A DNA stretch of 20,781 nt from the NCBI GenBank assembly GCA_964545475.1, contig CAZJGG010000055.1:1-20781 (forward strand), in the 5' to 3' direction. The notes under the pieces were generated by a model that worked only from the letters and a program-made list of their open reading frames with translations, did not search any database and was not told the origin of the DNA. Shown one piece after another: positions 1 to 7,480 of the stretch. The position numbers were made by a program, and so were the translations under genes. This DNA is from CAZJGG01 sp964545475. Lineage in GTDB: Bacteria; Bacillota; Clostridia; Lachnospirales; JAISER01. Numbering within the stretch: position 1 is the first letter of the stretch; every line of letters starts with the position of its first letter.

Positions 1-27
1 AATGAAATTGGAAGAGGATTATTTTTA

Positions 28-135
28 GGGCGTGTTGAATATTAAATAAAAAATTACAAAACGATGTAAAAACGCCCCTAAATCCGGTGGTTTTTACATC
101 AGAAATTTTCCAAATGAGGATTATTCAACACGCCC
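28..135. mobile_element. 108-bp inverted-repeat element (MITE-like, family 2) with 5-bp target duplication
   Basis: Perfect 13-bp terminal inverted repeats GGGCGTGTTGAAT (28-40) and ATTCAACACGCCC (123-135) are flanked on both sides by TTTTA (23-27 and 136-140), which reads as a 5-bp target-site duplication. A nested inverted repeat GATGTAAAAAC (63-73) / GTTTTTACATC (90-100) lies inside, so the whole unit can fold into a two-stage hairpin. It has no coding capacity. Size, ends and duplication fit a non-autonomous transposon moved in trans; no matching transposase is in the window. It is unrelated to the GAGCCTG family nearby, apart from a loose likeness of the end sequence. Confidence 0.7.
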
Positions 136-216
136 TTTTATGAAAACAGTATTTAATTGTCCACTATTAAATAGAAAATCGAAGATGGCGACTGTTATGA
201 TACTTAATTGGTATTA

Positions 217-270
217 GAGCCTGTTAAAAGTCTCGCTTTTAGTGGATTTTCGATCAAATTTCGGGAATTC
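217..270 (+). mobile_element. Truncated copy of the GAGCCTG MITE (copy F)
   Basis: GAGCCTGTTAAAAGTCTCGC starts at 217 after TTA (214-216), and the next ~35 bases follow the left arm of the full copies (AGTGGATTTTCGATCAAATTT). Similarity fades at about 262-270, and no right end CAGGCTC or second TTA follows. This is therefore a left-end remnant; its right limit is approximate. Confidence 0.6.
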
Positions 271-301
271 TTTGCATATTAAGTTCTTTATATTGCAATA
301 A

Positions 302-538
302 TTAGCGGTTGCTAAGCTTGCTTTTATCCGCTGCCACAATATTTACAATTTCTCTGCCAGAACGGCAATTATCAAATGTTCCTTTAGATATTTCCTCTAT
401 TACGTCATTTAAAAGGTTTTCATAGTAAGATTCTGTAGTAACTTCTGTTGATGTTTGTGTAAAATGTTGTTGGCTCTTGCTTGAAGCAATGCTTGCATAT
501 TCTTCTTTAACTTGTTGGATTAATTCATCACGTTTCAT
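302..538 (-). CDS. Small hypothetical protein, 78 aa
   Basis: I do not recognise this protein. It is a short, soluble, charged polypeptide starting MKRDELIQQVKEEYAS, with a Ser/Thr/Gln-rich middle (about residues 18-36), a predicted helix LLNDVIEEI and a basic tail. It has no signal peptide, membrane segment or known motif. The ATG at 538 has a good AAAGGAG site 8 bases upstream, which is the main argument that it is real. That site directly abuts the end of MITE copy A, so any promoter must lie beyond or inside the element. A possible -10/-35 pair (728-733 TATAAA and 749-754 TTGCAA on the minus strand) is spaced only 15 bp and is weak. No operon partner is evident. Confidence 0.55.
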   Translation of the reverse strand: MKRDELIQQVKEEYASIASSKSQQHFTQTSTEVTTESYYENLLNDVIEEISKGTFDNCRSGREIVNIVAADKSKLSNR

Positions 539-554
539 TTCATATGCTCCTTTA

Positions 555-718
555 GAGCCTGTCTAAAATCTCCATTTTGGCGTCTTTTCGGCGAATTTTC
601 CGAATTGCTGCGTCAGCGGCAAACGCCCATACTTCTTAAAGTATGAACGTTCACCGCTTCCTTGCACTTCGGAAAATTTGCTCGAAAACACACCAAAAGC
701 GAGATTTTAGACAGGCTC
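555..718 (-). mobile_element. GAGCCTG MITE, full-length copy A (164 bp)
   Basis: The ends GAGCCTGTCTAAAATCTC (555-572) and GAGATTTTAGACAGGCTC (701-718) are perfect 18-bp inverted repeats. TTA flanks both sides (552-554, 719-721), a 3-bp target duplication. The centre is a second palindrome around CATACTTCTTAAAGTATG, so the element folds end to end. It is in the opposite orientation to copies B, D, E and F. It lies between the small gene at 302-538 and the end of the LysR gene, touching the small gene's ribosome-binding site. Confidence 0.85.
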
Positions 719-799
719 TTATATTTTTTTATAATGTGTGTAATAACATTGCAATATATACAAGAAGCATCTTTAATTAAAATAAATATTTTTAAAATA

Positions 800-1663
800 T
801 TAAAGCCACGCAAGATATTCTTTATGGTGCAAACTGTTTTTAAGCCATACGAAGTTAAATTCCCGTCTGACGGGAAAGCCTTTTATCATCAATTCTTTTA
901 ATTCTCCGGAAGAAAGCTCCTGTTTTGCCGCCGCACGGTACAAGAAAGTAACCCCCAGGTTATCGGCCACCAATTCCTTAATGGCACTCATATTGCCAAT
1001 TTCGCATACTTTTTCAAACCCACCGATGCTCAAATTGTATTCACGCAAAATCTGTTCCAGAACATCTCGTGTGCCTGAGCCGCTTTCTCGAAGGATTAGC
1101 CTTTCTCCCAGCATTTTACTTAGGAGCAATGGTTTTCCTGCCAGAAAATGTTTCGCACCGCAAACGGGGATAAACTCCTCAATGGAAAACAATGCACAGC
1201 TGTATTGGGACTTATCGAAGTAACCCTCGAGAAGGGCAAAGTCAATTTCCCCGTCACGGAGTTTTTTAAGCAGAACCTGGGTGTTTTCTACAGGCATTGA
1301 GATATGAACATTCGGATATTCTCTTAAAAGTTGACCTATAATACCTGGAAGCACAAATTCACCGATGGAAAGCGTTGCGCCAAAGCGCAGCAAACTAACG
1401 TTTAGGCTTTCGTTCAACAGCAGATTTCGCATATGGTCGCTGTCGGCGCTCATTGTTAATGCAAATTCTTGCAGCTTTTCCCCTCTCTCAGTAAGCATAA
1501 GCTTTTTATCTCTATAACCAAAAAGCTTGCCGCCGTAAATTTCTTCTAAATATTTTATGTGCTGTGACACTGCTGGCTGGGTAATATGCAGATATTCGGC
1601 AGTTTTAGTGTAGTGACCAATCCTGCATAACGCAAGAAATGTTTCATGACGGAAATCTAGCAT
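800..1663 (-). CDS. LysR-family transcriptional regulator, divergent from yeiH
   Basis: This is a typical LysR protein of 287 aa: an N-terminal winged HTH (MLDFRHETFLALCRIG, then recognition region ITQPAVSQHIKYLEE) and a C-terminal periplasmic-binding-like effector domain (from about residue 88, containing RFGATLSIGEFVLPGI and the LRESGSGTRDVLE stretch usual in CysB/CysL-like members). I chose the ATG at 1663 because GGAGG sits 5 bases before it. The ATG at 1675 would place that site inside the gene. Divergence from the yeiH-type exporter with a 102-bp gap is the classic LysR layout, so it probably controls yeiH and itself. In E. coli the equivalent regulator YeiE responds to sulfite; whether this one senses sulfite, cysteine precursors or something else is inference. 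Confidence 0.9.
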   Translation of the reverse strand: MLDFRHETFLALCRIGHYTKTAEYLHITQPAVSQHIKYLEEIYGGKLFGYRDKKLMLTERGEKLQEFALTMSADSDHMRNLLLNESLNVSLLRFGATLSIGEFVLPGIIGQLLREYPNVHISMPVENTQVLLKKLRDGEIDFALLEGYFDKSQYSCALFSIEEFIPVCGAKHFLAGKPLLLSKMLGERLILRESGSGTRDVLEQILREYNLSIGGFEKVCEIGNMSAIKELVADNLGVTFLYRAAAKQELSSGELKELMIKGFPVRREFNFVWLKNSLHHKEYLAWL

Positions 1664-1691
1664 TGTTTCCTCCATTAAATTAACTTATTGG

Positions 1692-1731
1692 ATTATAAAA
1701 AATCATAATTTGATTTTATTATAAAAATAAT
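1692..1731. promoter_or_regulatory. Candidate LysR operator region between the divergent genes
   Basis: Two AT-rich imperfect dyads lie in the divergent gap: ATTAT-N8-ATAAT (1692-1709) and ATTAT-N4-ATAAT (1718-1731). LysR proteins usually bind a T-N11-A dyad at such a position. The base composition here is so AT-rich that chance dyads are likely, so this is only a candidate. A possible LysR-gene -10 (TATAAT on the minus strand, 1692-1697) lies within it. Confidence 0.3.
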
Positions 1732-1738
1732 GTAAAAT
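1710..1738 (+). promoter_or_regulatory. Probable sigma-A promoter of the yeiH-type gene
   Basis: TTGATT (1710-1715) and TAAAAT (1733-1738) are separated by exactly 17 bp on the plus strand. Initiation near 1745 would give a ~20-base leader holding the GGTGGAGG ribosome-binding site (1751-1758). The promoter overlaps the candidate LysR dyads, as expected for a regulated divergent promoter. Confidence 0.55.
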
Positions 1739-1765
1739 CAATAAAAAAGTGGTGGAGGAATCTTT

Positions 1766-2797
1766 GTGGGACTTATTAAAAAATATGGAGCAGGATTTGT
1801 GCTAACTGTATTACTAGGCTTTATAGCAAACTATATCAGCGGTTTTATTCCATACCACTTGATAAGCGGCGGCGTGTTTGCGCTGATAATCGGTATGTTG
1901 CTTAATCCGTTGGTTTCAAAATATGGTTTTTTTAAAGGCGGAATAGGGCTTGTGTCAAAACAGGTTCTTAGGCTTGCAATTATATTAATGGGCATTACAT
2001 TAAGTTTTGCCCAGGTATTTCAAGTGGGCAAATATTCTTTAATTGTTATGTGTTTTACACTTCTTATGGCATTTGGCGGAGGGTATTTGTTGGGCAAGAT
2101 GTTTGGTATGAACTGGAAGTTATCTGGGTTAATTTCGGCAGGGACAGGCATTTGCGGCGGCTCTGCCATTGCGGCTATTGCGCCTACAATAGATGCCGAG
2201 GACAGAGACATTGCTTACGCAATTTCCGCAACTTTTATATTTGATGTGCTTATGGTTGTTCTTTTTCCAATTGCAGGTAGATATTTCAATATGAGTGATA
2301 TGGGTTTTGGTCTTTGGGCCGGAACGGCAGTTAACGACACTTCTTCTGTTGTAGCAGCAGGATACGCTTTTTCAGATGCAGCCGGTGCGTTTTCAGTAAT
2401 TGTTAAGCTAACACGAACATTGTCAATTATCCCAACAGTGCTTGTATTTTCGTTCATTAACGAGAGATTGAACGCAAAAGCAGTGGTTAATGATAAACAT
2501 AGGGTTGGCGTGCAGAAAAAGAAAATAAACTTTAAAAAGATATTTCCATATTTTATTTTAATGTTCCTTGTTATGGTTGCTATTAAGAGTACCGGGTATA
2601 TACCGGAGTCTTTAAGCTCTAGCGTTGCCACTCTTTCCAAATTCTTTATGGTAATGGCACTAGGTGCAATTGGGCTTAAAACTAATTTTAATGAGGTGTC
2701 CAAATCCGGATTTAAACCCATGTTACACGGTTTTATCATTTCGGCTCTCGTTGTGGTTGTGTCCTTTGTGGTACAGCAGTTTTTGGGGCAGATTTAA
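1766..2797 (+). CDS. yeiH: YeiH-family putative sulfate/sulfite exporter (UPF0324)
   Basis: A 343-aa polytopic membrane protein with about ten hydrophobic segments. It shows family-typical stretches: LISGGVFALIIGMLLNP near the N-terminus, RLAIILMGITLSF, SAGTGICGGSAIAAIAP and AGTAVNDTSSVVAAGYA (intramembrane glycine/serine motifs), and a final ALGAIGLKTNF helix. Translation starts at GTG (1766) with GGTGGAGG 7 bases before it. Family members are annotated as sulfate/sulfite exporters mainly from association with LysR regulators of sulfur metabolism; transport direction and substrate are not proven by sequence. The gene ends TAA TAA, the second TAA being the target duplication of MITE copy B. 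Its probable terminator lies beyond that element. Confidence 0.88.
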   Translation: MGLIKKYGAGFVLTVLLGFIANYISGFIPYHLISGGVFALIIGMLLNPLVSKYGFFKGGIGLVSKQVLRLAIILMGITLSFAQVFQVGKYSLIVMCFTLLMAFGGGYLLGKMFGMNWKLSGLISAGTGICGGSAIAAIAPTIDAEDRDIAYAISATFIFDVLMVVLFPIAGRYFNMSDMGFGLWAGTAVNDTSSVVAAGYAFSDAAGAFSVIVKLTRTLSIIPTVLVFSFINERLNAKAVVNDKHRVGVQKKKINFKKIFPYFILMFLVMVAIKSTGYIPESLSSSVATLSKFFMVMALGAIGLKTNFNEVSKSGFKPMLHGFIISALVVVVSFVVQQFLGQI

Positions 2798-2800
2798 TAA

Positions 2801-2964
2801 GAGCCTGTTTGGAATCTCGCTTTTAGTGGATTTTTGAGCAAATTTTTTGAATCGCAAGGAAGTGGTGAACGTTCATACTAGAAGAAGTATGGGCGTTTGC
2901 CACTGACGCAGCGATTCGGAAAATTTGCCGAAAAGACACTGAAATGGAGATTCTACACAGGCTC
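2801..2964 (+). mobile_element. GAGCCTG MITE, full-length copy B (164 bp)
   Basis: Ends GAGCCTGTTTGGAATCTC and GAGATTCTACACAGGCTC are imperfect inverted repeats. TAA flanks both sides (2798-2800, 2965-2967). The length is identical to copies A and C. The centre is palindromic: GAATCG / CGATTC, GTGG (2862-2865) / CCAC (2900-2903), and CATACT / AGTATG. It is inserted one base after the yeiH stop codon and before its terminator, so yeiH read-through should put the whole hairpin in the mRNA 3' end. Confidence 0.85.
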
Positions 2965-2981
2965 TAAGAGCTACTTTAAGC

Positions 2982-3024
2982 AAAAATCATTTCATTTAAA
3001 AGAAATTTTGGTGAAATGGTTTTT
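2982..3024 (+). terminator. Rho-independent terminator downstream of yeiH
   Basis: AAAAATCATTTCA (2982-2994) pairs with TGAAATGGTTTTT (3012-3024), with one G-U pair, and is followed by more T residues (TTTTTTTATTTG). It is 185 bases after the yeiH stop because copy B intervenes. The reverse complement also has a T-rich tail, so it may act in both directions. Confidence 0.6.
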
Positions 3025-3138
3025 TTATTTGTGTTTTACAATATAGAATTGCTATATAGACATATAAGTCTATTTTTGGTATACTAAGGTGCGAATTTGC
3101 AAAAGCAAAATATTCTACACAAAAAATCTTATTTTTTA

Positions 3139-3256
3139 GGGACTGTTTAGAATCTCGCTTCTGGTGGATTTTTGAGCAAACTTTACGAGGCAACCGCTGA
3201 CATACAATCCGTAAAATTTGCCAAAAAATGATAAAATGGAGGTTCTCAATAGGCTC
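3139..3256 (+). mobile_element. GAGCCTG MITE, deleted copy E (118 bp)
   Basis: Left end GGGACTGTTTAGAATCTCGC and right end AATAGGCTC are diverged versions of the family ends. TTA flanks both sides (3136-3138, 3257-3259). The arms match the other copies (GTGGATTTTTGAGCAAA... and ...AAAATTTGCCAAAAAATG), but the central ~46 bp hairpin is missing. It looks like an internally deleted and older copy. Confidence 0.75.
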
Positions 3257-3259
3257 TTA

Positions 3260-3378
3260 GATAAACACGTCAAAAAGAAACACTCTATTCATCGCTTCTC
3301 ACTGTTCGTTAGCTATTCATTGAGTTTTTAGATAATTTTAATCACCTTTGTAAAAAAATCTGGAGGGAACTTAAGATT
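3260..3378. other. Leader region of the 492-aa gene; no clear feature except the ribosome-binding site
   Basis: The stretch holds loosely repeated TATTCAT words (CTATTCATCGCTTCTCACTG, GCTATTCATTGAG) and ends with GGAGGG 13 bases before the ATG at 3379. I see no convincing -35/-10 pair and no gene. The neighbouring 3025-3135 likewise holds only a small dyad, TAGAC-N6-GTCTA near 3056-3071. Confidence 0.4.
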
Positions 3379-4857
3379 ATGAACGTTAATACAAGACCGA
3401 TAGGATACCTTTTAAAATTAATGAACATTTCGTACACTGAACTTGCGGCAGCTATATATGTAGAAAGAACTGTTGTGAATAAATGGGCGTTAGGCAAGCG
3501 CTCTTTTCACTCAGGGTCAAAGCATTATGAAGAAGTTGTGGACTATATTATTCAAGTAAATAATAATAAAAATATACTTGAAAACTTTTTTGAAAACATT
3601 TATCCTAATTTGCCAAAAGGCAGCACATATACTAAAGATTGTATAAATAAATTTTTATCAACCTATAACATAGAACCAGATGTTTATAGCCTTATAGCTG
3701 AGGCGAAAAACAGTACAGTTTACTGCAACATACCTATTTACAATAATACTTTTGGCAGGTTTTCCGCACTTATGCAGTTGCTAAATGATGTTAAAAATTC
3801 AGAAAAAAAGCAAGAGTTAGTTTTATATGATAACGAACAGTTTGAATGGATTTCGGAAAATGAAAATTATACAAAGAATTTTTTTAATCAAATGATAGAG
3901 GTGCTTCAAAATGGACACCACGTTACTATTATATTGGATGTACATTATCTAGAAAGTTATTATAAGTTTGGGCTACTAATTTGCCAGCTTCATTTATATA
4001 AAAATCTAGTCGAATATTTTTTTATATCAAATAAAAACCCACGTATTATATACACTTGTTATCTCGCAAAGGGAAAAGCAATAGTTATGGGTAACAGAAT
4101 GTCAAATGGAGAGCTTTATACAACTGTTTTGAGAGATCCGTTTTCTGTATCTGCGGCTGAGGAACAGGTTAAAAATCAGTTGAAAAGCTGTACCCTGTAT
4201 AGAATGATACAAAATGATAAAGAACGTTTTAAAGTTTTTGATATTATTAGAACTTTAGAAAAAACTAATGATTTAGTATATCTGTATGGATCGGGTTTAT
4301 CATATGTTACAATGAGCAGAGAGTTATTATCAGAAGTATTGAAAAAAAATAATGTTACAGGTGAAAAGAAAGAACAAATTTTACGCTTGCATGACAATCA
4401 TCATGCCCTTAGTTTTAACAAGGTTTCTGACGAACCTAAGTTTAGGCAAATGTGTTATTTAGAAAACATTCAAGATAACTTATTGATAAATGATATTCAT
4501 GTAAATGAATTATCAGTTCTTATAGGCAAAAGAATAATAATAAATAAAGAAATGCATATACAACATATTAAAGATACCATTAGATTATTAGAATTTAAGG
4601 GAAATTTTAAGATAGGGTTATTAAGGATAAACGACCCTTATTATGGAAGTAAATTAAGTTTTTTATGTAGAAAAAATCAATACTATTTAACGTGCCAAAA
4701 CCAGTTAAAAATAACTAGGGAAGTATATATTGTTAACGGAGTAATAGAACTAATGGATAGAGAATGGCATCACAATTTGCCATTAGAATATAAAGATAAT
4801 ATGAAAGTTGCACAGAAATTGCAGCAGCTTTTGAGTATGATAACTAAAGCAGAGTAG
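3379..4857 (+). CDS. Orphan HTH-containing protein of unknown function, 492 aa
   Basis: I do not recognise a named family. Residues about 8-45 read as a helix-turn-helix of XRE-like type (IGYLLKLMNISYTELAAAIY, then VERTVVNKWALGKRS). The rest is a long soluble region with no membrane segment, no nuclease or ATPase motif and few cysteines. A middle part rich in aromatic residues (about 120-270) and a C-terminal beta-rich part (about 380-470) could be a sensor or effector-binding module. The ATG is preceded by GGAGGG at 13 bases. The gene is very AT-rich and stands alone between MITE copies E and D. A transcription factor acting on the neighbouring chemoreceptor gene, or on itself, is possible but unsupported. 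Confidence 0.75.
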   Translation: MNVNTRPIGYLLKLMNISYTELAAAIYVERTVVNKWALGKRSFHSGSKHYEEVVDYIIQVNNNKNILENFFENIYPNLPKGSTYTKDCINKFLSTYNIEPDVYSLIAEAKNSTVYCNIPIYNNTFGRFSALMQLLNDVKNSEKKQELVLYDNEQFEWISENENYTKNFFNQMIEVLQNGHHVTIILDVHYLESYYKFGLLICQLHLYKNLVEYFFISNKNPRIIYTCYLAKGKAIVMGNRMSNGELYTTVLRDPFSVSAAEEQVKNQLKSCTLYRMIQNDKERFKVFDIIRTLEKTNDLVYLYGSGLSYVTMSRELLSEVLKKNNVTGEKKEQILRLHDNHHALSFNKVSDEPKFRQMCYLENIQDNLLINDIHVNELSVLIGKRIIINKEMHIQHIKDTIRLLEFKGNFKIGLLRINDPYYGSKLSFLCRKNQYYLTCQNQLKITREVYIVNGVIELMDREWHHNLPLEYKDNMKVAQKLQQLLSMITKAE

Positions 4858-5046
4858 GTAACGTTTGGTCTTGTGCCCAAATGTGTGCCCAAAATCATTA
4901 GTGGCAAATATGCATATCCTATTTACTTTTGTATTAATTACTATATAATCAAGTATAAGTATACTTAAATAATGACATTAGAGTATGACTACAAGCAAAG
5001 TAACGGTTTTGTTTAACATCTTTTCTTGTCCCGAAACTGTTTTTAA
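4858..5046. other. Intergenic region with weak hairpin and promoter-like sequence
   Basis: No gene is visible. The near-direct repeat TGTGCCC-AAA / TGTGCCC-AAAA lies at about 4874-4896. A weak stem AACGGTTT (5002-5009) / AAACTGTT (5034-5041) followed by TTTTAA could act as a terminator, but its loop is 24 bases and its stem poor. The promoter-like sequence is listed separately. Confidence 0.35.
4922..4949 (+). promoter_or_regulatory. Candidate sigma-A promoter upstream of the chemoreceptor gene
   Basis: TTTACT (4922-4927) and a perfect TATAAT (4944-4949) are separated by 16 bp. The palindrome AAGTATACTT (4957-4966) lies at the expected start site and could be an operator. If it serves the chemoreceptor at 5237, the leader would be ~280 bases and include MITE copy D. 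No sigma-D (flagellar) promoter is obvious before the gene. Confidence 0.45.
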
Positions 5047-5186
5047 GAGCATGTTCAGAATATCGCTTTTGGTGGGTTTTTGAGCAAATTTTTCTAGGCA
5101 ACCGCTTAAGAAGTAAGGAAGCGGCGACGACGCATATTCGGGAAATTTGCCATAAAGAAGCAAAAATGGAGATTCGGAACTGGCTC
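5047..5186 (+). mobile_element. GAGCCTG MITE, variant copy D (140 bp)
   Basis: It starts GAGCATGTTCAGAATATCGC and ends GGAACTGGCTC. TAA flanks both sides (5044-5046, 5187-5189). The outer arms match the family (TTTTTGAGCAAATTTTT, GGGAAATTTGCC), but the centre differs, with CCGCTT / AAGCGG as its own hairpin. It sits 50 bases before the chemoreceptor start. Confidence 0.8.
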
Positions 5187-5236
5187 TAAGAGGGCAATAA
5201 AAATAAATAAACCAAAACTCCGGGGAGGAAAATTAA

Positions 5237-7447
5237 ATGAAAAACTTAAATGTAAGACCAAAGCTTTTTGTTTCGTATGCAATTTTAGTTATATTGTTTG
5301 TAGTTTCCACTGTAGTTACTTTAATTAATATGAATTCTGCCCAATCACAATTTTCCAAATTTATTTATTCTCCTTTTGAAGTGCGTGCAGCATCACTTAG
5401 GTTAAAATTACGTTATGAAGAAATACAAAAATACATATTTGAATCAATAATACGAACTGATAAAGATAGTTTAGAACGATGCATAAATGATGTTAATAAT
5501 GCTGCGAATGTATTACGGGATGATTTTGCAATTATTGAAGAACGCTTTGACGGCGACAGGCAATTGGTGGAAAACATCAAAGGTCTGCTCACTGACATGA
5601 ATGATATAAGAAACGAAATACTATCGCTGGCATCTCAAAACCGTAATGATGAAGCAATTAAATTAAACGATGAAGAATATATTCCAAAAATTTTGGAAGT
5701 TTATAAAAATTTAGACCCGATTATTGAACACGCTACAGATAACGGTAGCACTCTTAGCAAAGACATATCAAGAATTGTTGCATATATGATTTTTATTTCG
5801 ATACTTTCATGTGTATTGATTGTTATACTTTCAATTATTTTAGGTGTTTATATTTCAAGGTTAATAACAAGACCATTAATTCAAGTGAAAAATGCTGTTG
5901 AGGATATTGCAAACGGTAATATGAATACAAATGTATCTTACGATAGTAGAGATGAAATAGGTCAGCTTACAAAATCCACTAAAAGAGTTTGCGCAACGAT
6001 TTCTACGTTTGTAAACGATGTTGGTAACCTTGTTTCTGATTTTGAAAAGGGCAACATTGATGCAAGAATAGAAGATAATAGATTTGATGGCGATTATAAA
6101 GCTTTGGCTCAAGGCATTAATTCTATGTGTGGCTCTTTAATTGATGAAAACTTAATGATTGTAGAAGCCTTTGGCGAGTTAGGCTCTGGAAATTTTAATG
6201 CTAATTTAAAACAATTGCCAGGGCAAAAAGCTGTTTTTAATGAAAAATTTGAGGCTTCTAAGAAAAATATAAATGAACTTAACGCTGATCTTACTAAATT
6301 AATAGATAGCGCATTAATTGGTAAGTTAGATGTTAAAGTAAATTCTGATGCTTATATTGGAGGCTGGAAAGAGATAACAGAAGGGCTGAACAATTTACTC
6401 TTAGCTGTTAATAAGCCTATTCAAGATGCAAATTCAATATTAAGCCAGTTATCTAAAGGGCATTTTGATGTTGATTTTAATAATAACTATAAGGGCGAAT
6501 TTTCTGAAATGATGAGCTCTATGGAGATAATGGTTAAGGCTATTGGTTCTTACATAAATGAAATAACGGATATTCTTGAAGCTATTGCTAAAGGTGACTT
6601 GCGAAACTCTATTTCTCGTGAATATGTTGGGCAATTTGACTCAATAAAGAAATCTATAAATAACATTAACAAAACTCTAAACATAACAATAAATGATCTT
6701 AAAACATCTGCTGATAATGTATTAGTTGGCGCAAAGCAAATTTCAGAATCTTCTATGGATTTAGCAAGCGGTGCTTCTAATCAAGCCAGTGCAATTGAAG
6801 AGCTTAATGCTTCCATTACTATTATTAACGAGCAGTCAATAGAAAATACGCAAAGAACAAAGAAGGCAAACGAATTATCCATACGTTCAATAAGTAGTGC
6901 GGAAAATGGTAACAAAGAAATGATATCAATGCTTAACTCAATGGATGATATTAAGAAATCGTCACATGATGTATCAAAAATAATTAAAGTTATTGATGAC
7001 ATTGCTTTCCAGACAAATTTGTTAGCGCTTAATGCCGCTGTTGAAGCAGCACGAGCAGGCGAAGCAGGTAAGGGGTTCTCTGTTGTTGCCGAAGAGGTTC
7101 GTACTCTTGCCGCAAGAAGCCAAGCTGCGGCAAAAGAAACAGAGACATTAATTAATGAAACAATAAATAAAATAAATTCAGGTACAGAAACTGCAACATT
7201 AACCTCTGAGGCTCTTAAAGCTATTGTTGATGATATAAACTCTATTTCAGAAATAATTATTGCAGTTGATACTGCTAGTAACGAACAAACCGAGGGTATA
7301 TCTCAAATTACAACAGGCATAAATCAAATATCCGAAGTTGTTCAAAACAATTCTTCAACGTCAGAGGAATCTGCGGCTGCAGCGCAGGAGCTTAACAGTC
7401 AATCAGAAGTGCTTGCCGGAATGGTTTCTAACTTTAAACTTAGTTAA
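5237..7447 (+). CDS. Methyl-accepting chemotaxis protein with multiple HAMP-like modules
   Basis: A 736-aa inner-membrane chemoreceptor that would signal to CheA/CheW. Membrane segments lie at about residues 10-32 and 179-205, enclosing a helical extracytoplasmic sensor of ~145 residues that resembles four-helix-bundle sensors; its ligand cannot be read. A canonical HAMP follows (about 208-258, with RPLIQVKNAVEDIANGN). The next ~220 residues contain further HAMP-like units, recognisable by (K/S)GN-or-KG(D/H/K)-hydrophobic turns near residues 271, 317, 359, 406 and 451. The signalling tip is standard (DDIAFQTNLLALNAAVEAAR near residue 587, then EAGKGFSVVAEEVRTLA). It lacks the C-terminal NWETF-type pentapeptide that tethers CheR. 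The start has GGGGAGG 8 bases upstream. No other chemotaxis or flagellar gene is in the window. Confidence 0.93.
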   Translation: MKNLNVRPKLFVSYAILVILFVVSTVVTLINMNSAQSQFSKFIYSPFEVRAASLRLKLRYEEIQKYIFESIIRTDKDSLERCINDVNNAANVLRDDFAIIEERFDGDRQLVENIKGLLTDMNDIRNEILSLASQNRNDEAIKLNDEEYIPKILEVYKNLDPIIEHATDNGSTLSKDISRIVAYMIFISILSCVLIVILSIILGVYISRLITRPLIQVKNAVEDIANGNMNTNVSYDSRDEIGQLTKSTKRVCATISTFVNDVGNLVSDFEKGNIDARIEDNRFDGDYKALAQGINSMCGSLIDENLMIVEAFGELGSGNFNANLKQLPGQKAVFNEKFEASKKNINELNADLTKLIDSALIGKLDVKVNSDAYIGGWKEITEGLNNLLLAVNKPIQDANSILSQLSKGHFDVDFNNNYKGEFSEMMSSMEIMVKAIGSYINEITDILEAIAKGDLRNSISREYVGQFDSIKKSINNINKTLNITINDLKTSADNVLVGAKQISESSMDLASGASNQASAIEELNASITIINEQSIENTQRTKKANELSIRSISSAENGNKEMISMLNSMDDIKKSSHDVSKIIKVIDDIAFQTNLLALNAAVEAARAGEAGKGFSVVAEEVRTLAARSQAAAKETETLINETINKINSGTETATLTSEALKAIVDDINSISEIIIAVDTASNEQTEGISQITTGINQISEVVQNNSSTSEESAAAAQELNSQSEVLAGMVSNFKLS

Positions 7448-7480
7448 ACCTCATCGAATTCATGTTAATTTAAGCGCATT

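Noticed and set aside
286..762. TATTGCAATA-like words flanking the 78-aa gene as possible transposon ends
   Set aside because: TATTGCAATA is self-palindromic and AT-rich, so apparent inverted flanks arise by chance; there is no target duplication.
613..901. Open frames of 66 and 79 codons on opposite strands through MITE copy A
   Set aside because: Both run across the palindromic element and into the LysR gene end, lack a ribosome-binding site and are explained by the repeat.
2996..3193. 65-codon minus-strand frame between MITE copies B and E
   Set aside because: It overlaps a terminator hairpin and the left end of copy E, has no start signal and a non-protein-like composition.
4874..4896. 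TGTGCCC direct repeat as a possible integrase attachment site
   Set aside because: Only two short copies lie side by side, with no integrase, tRNA 3' duplication or element boundary nearby.
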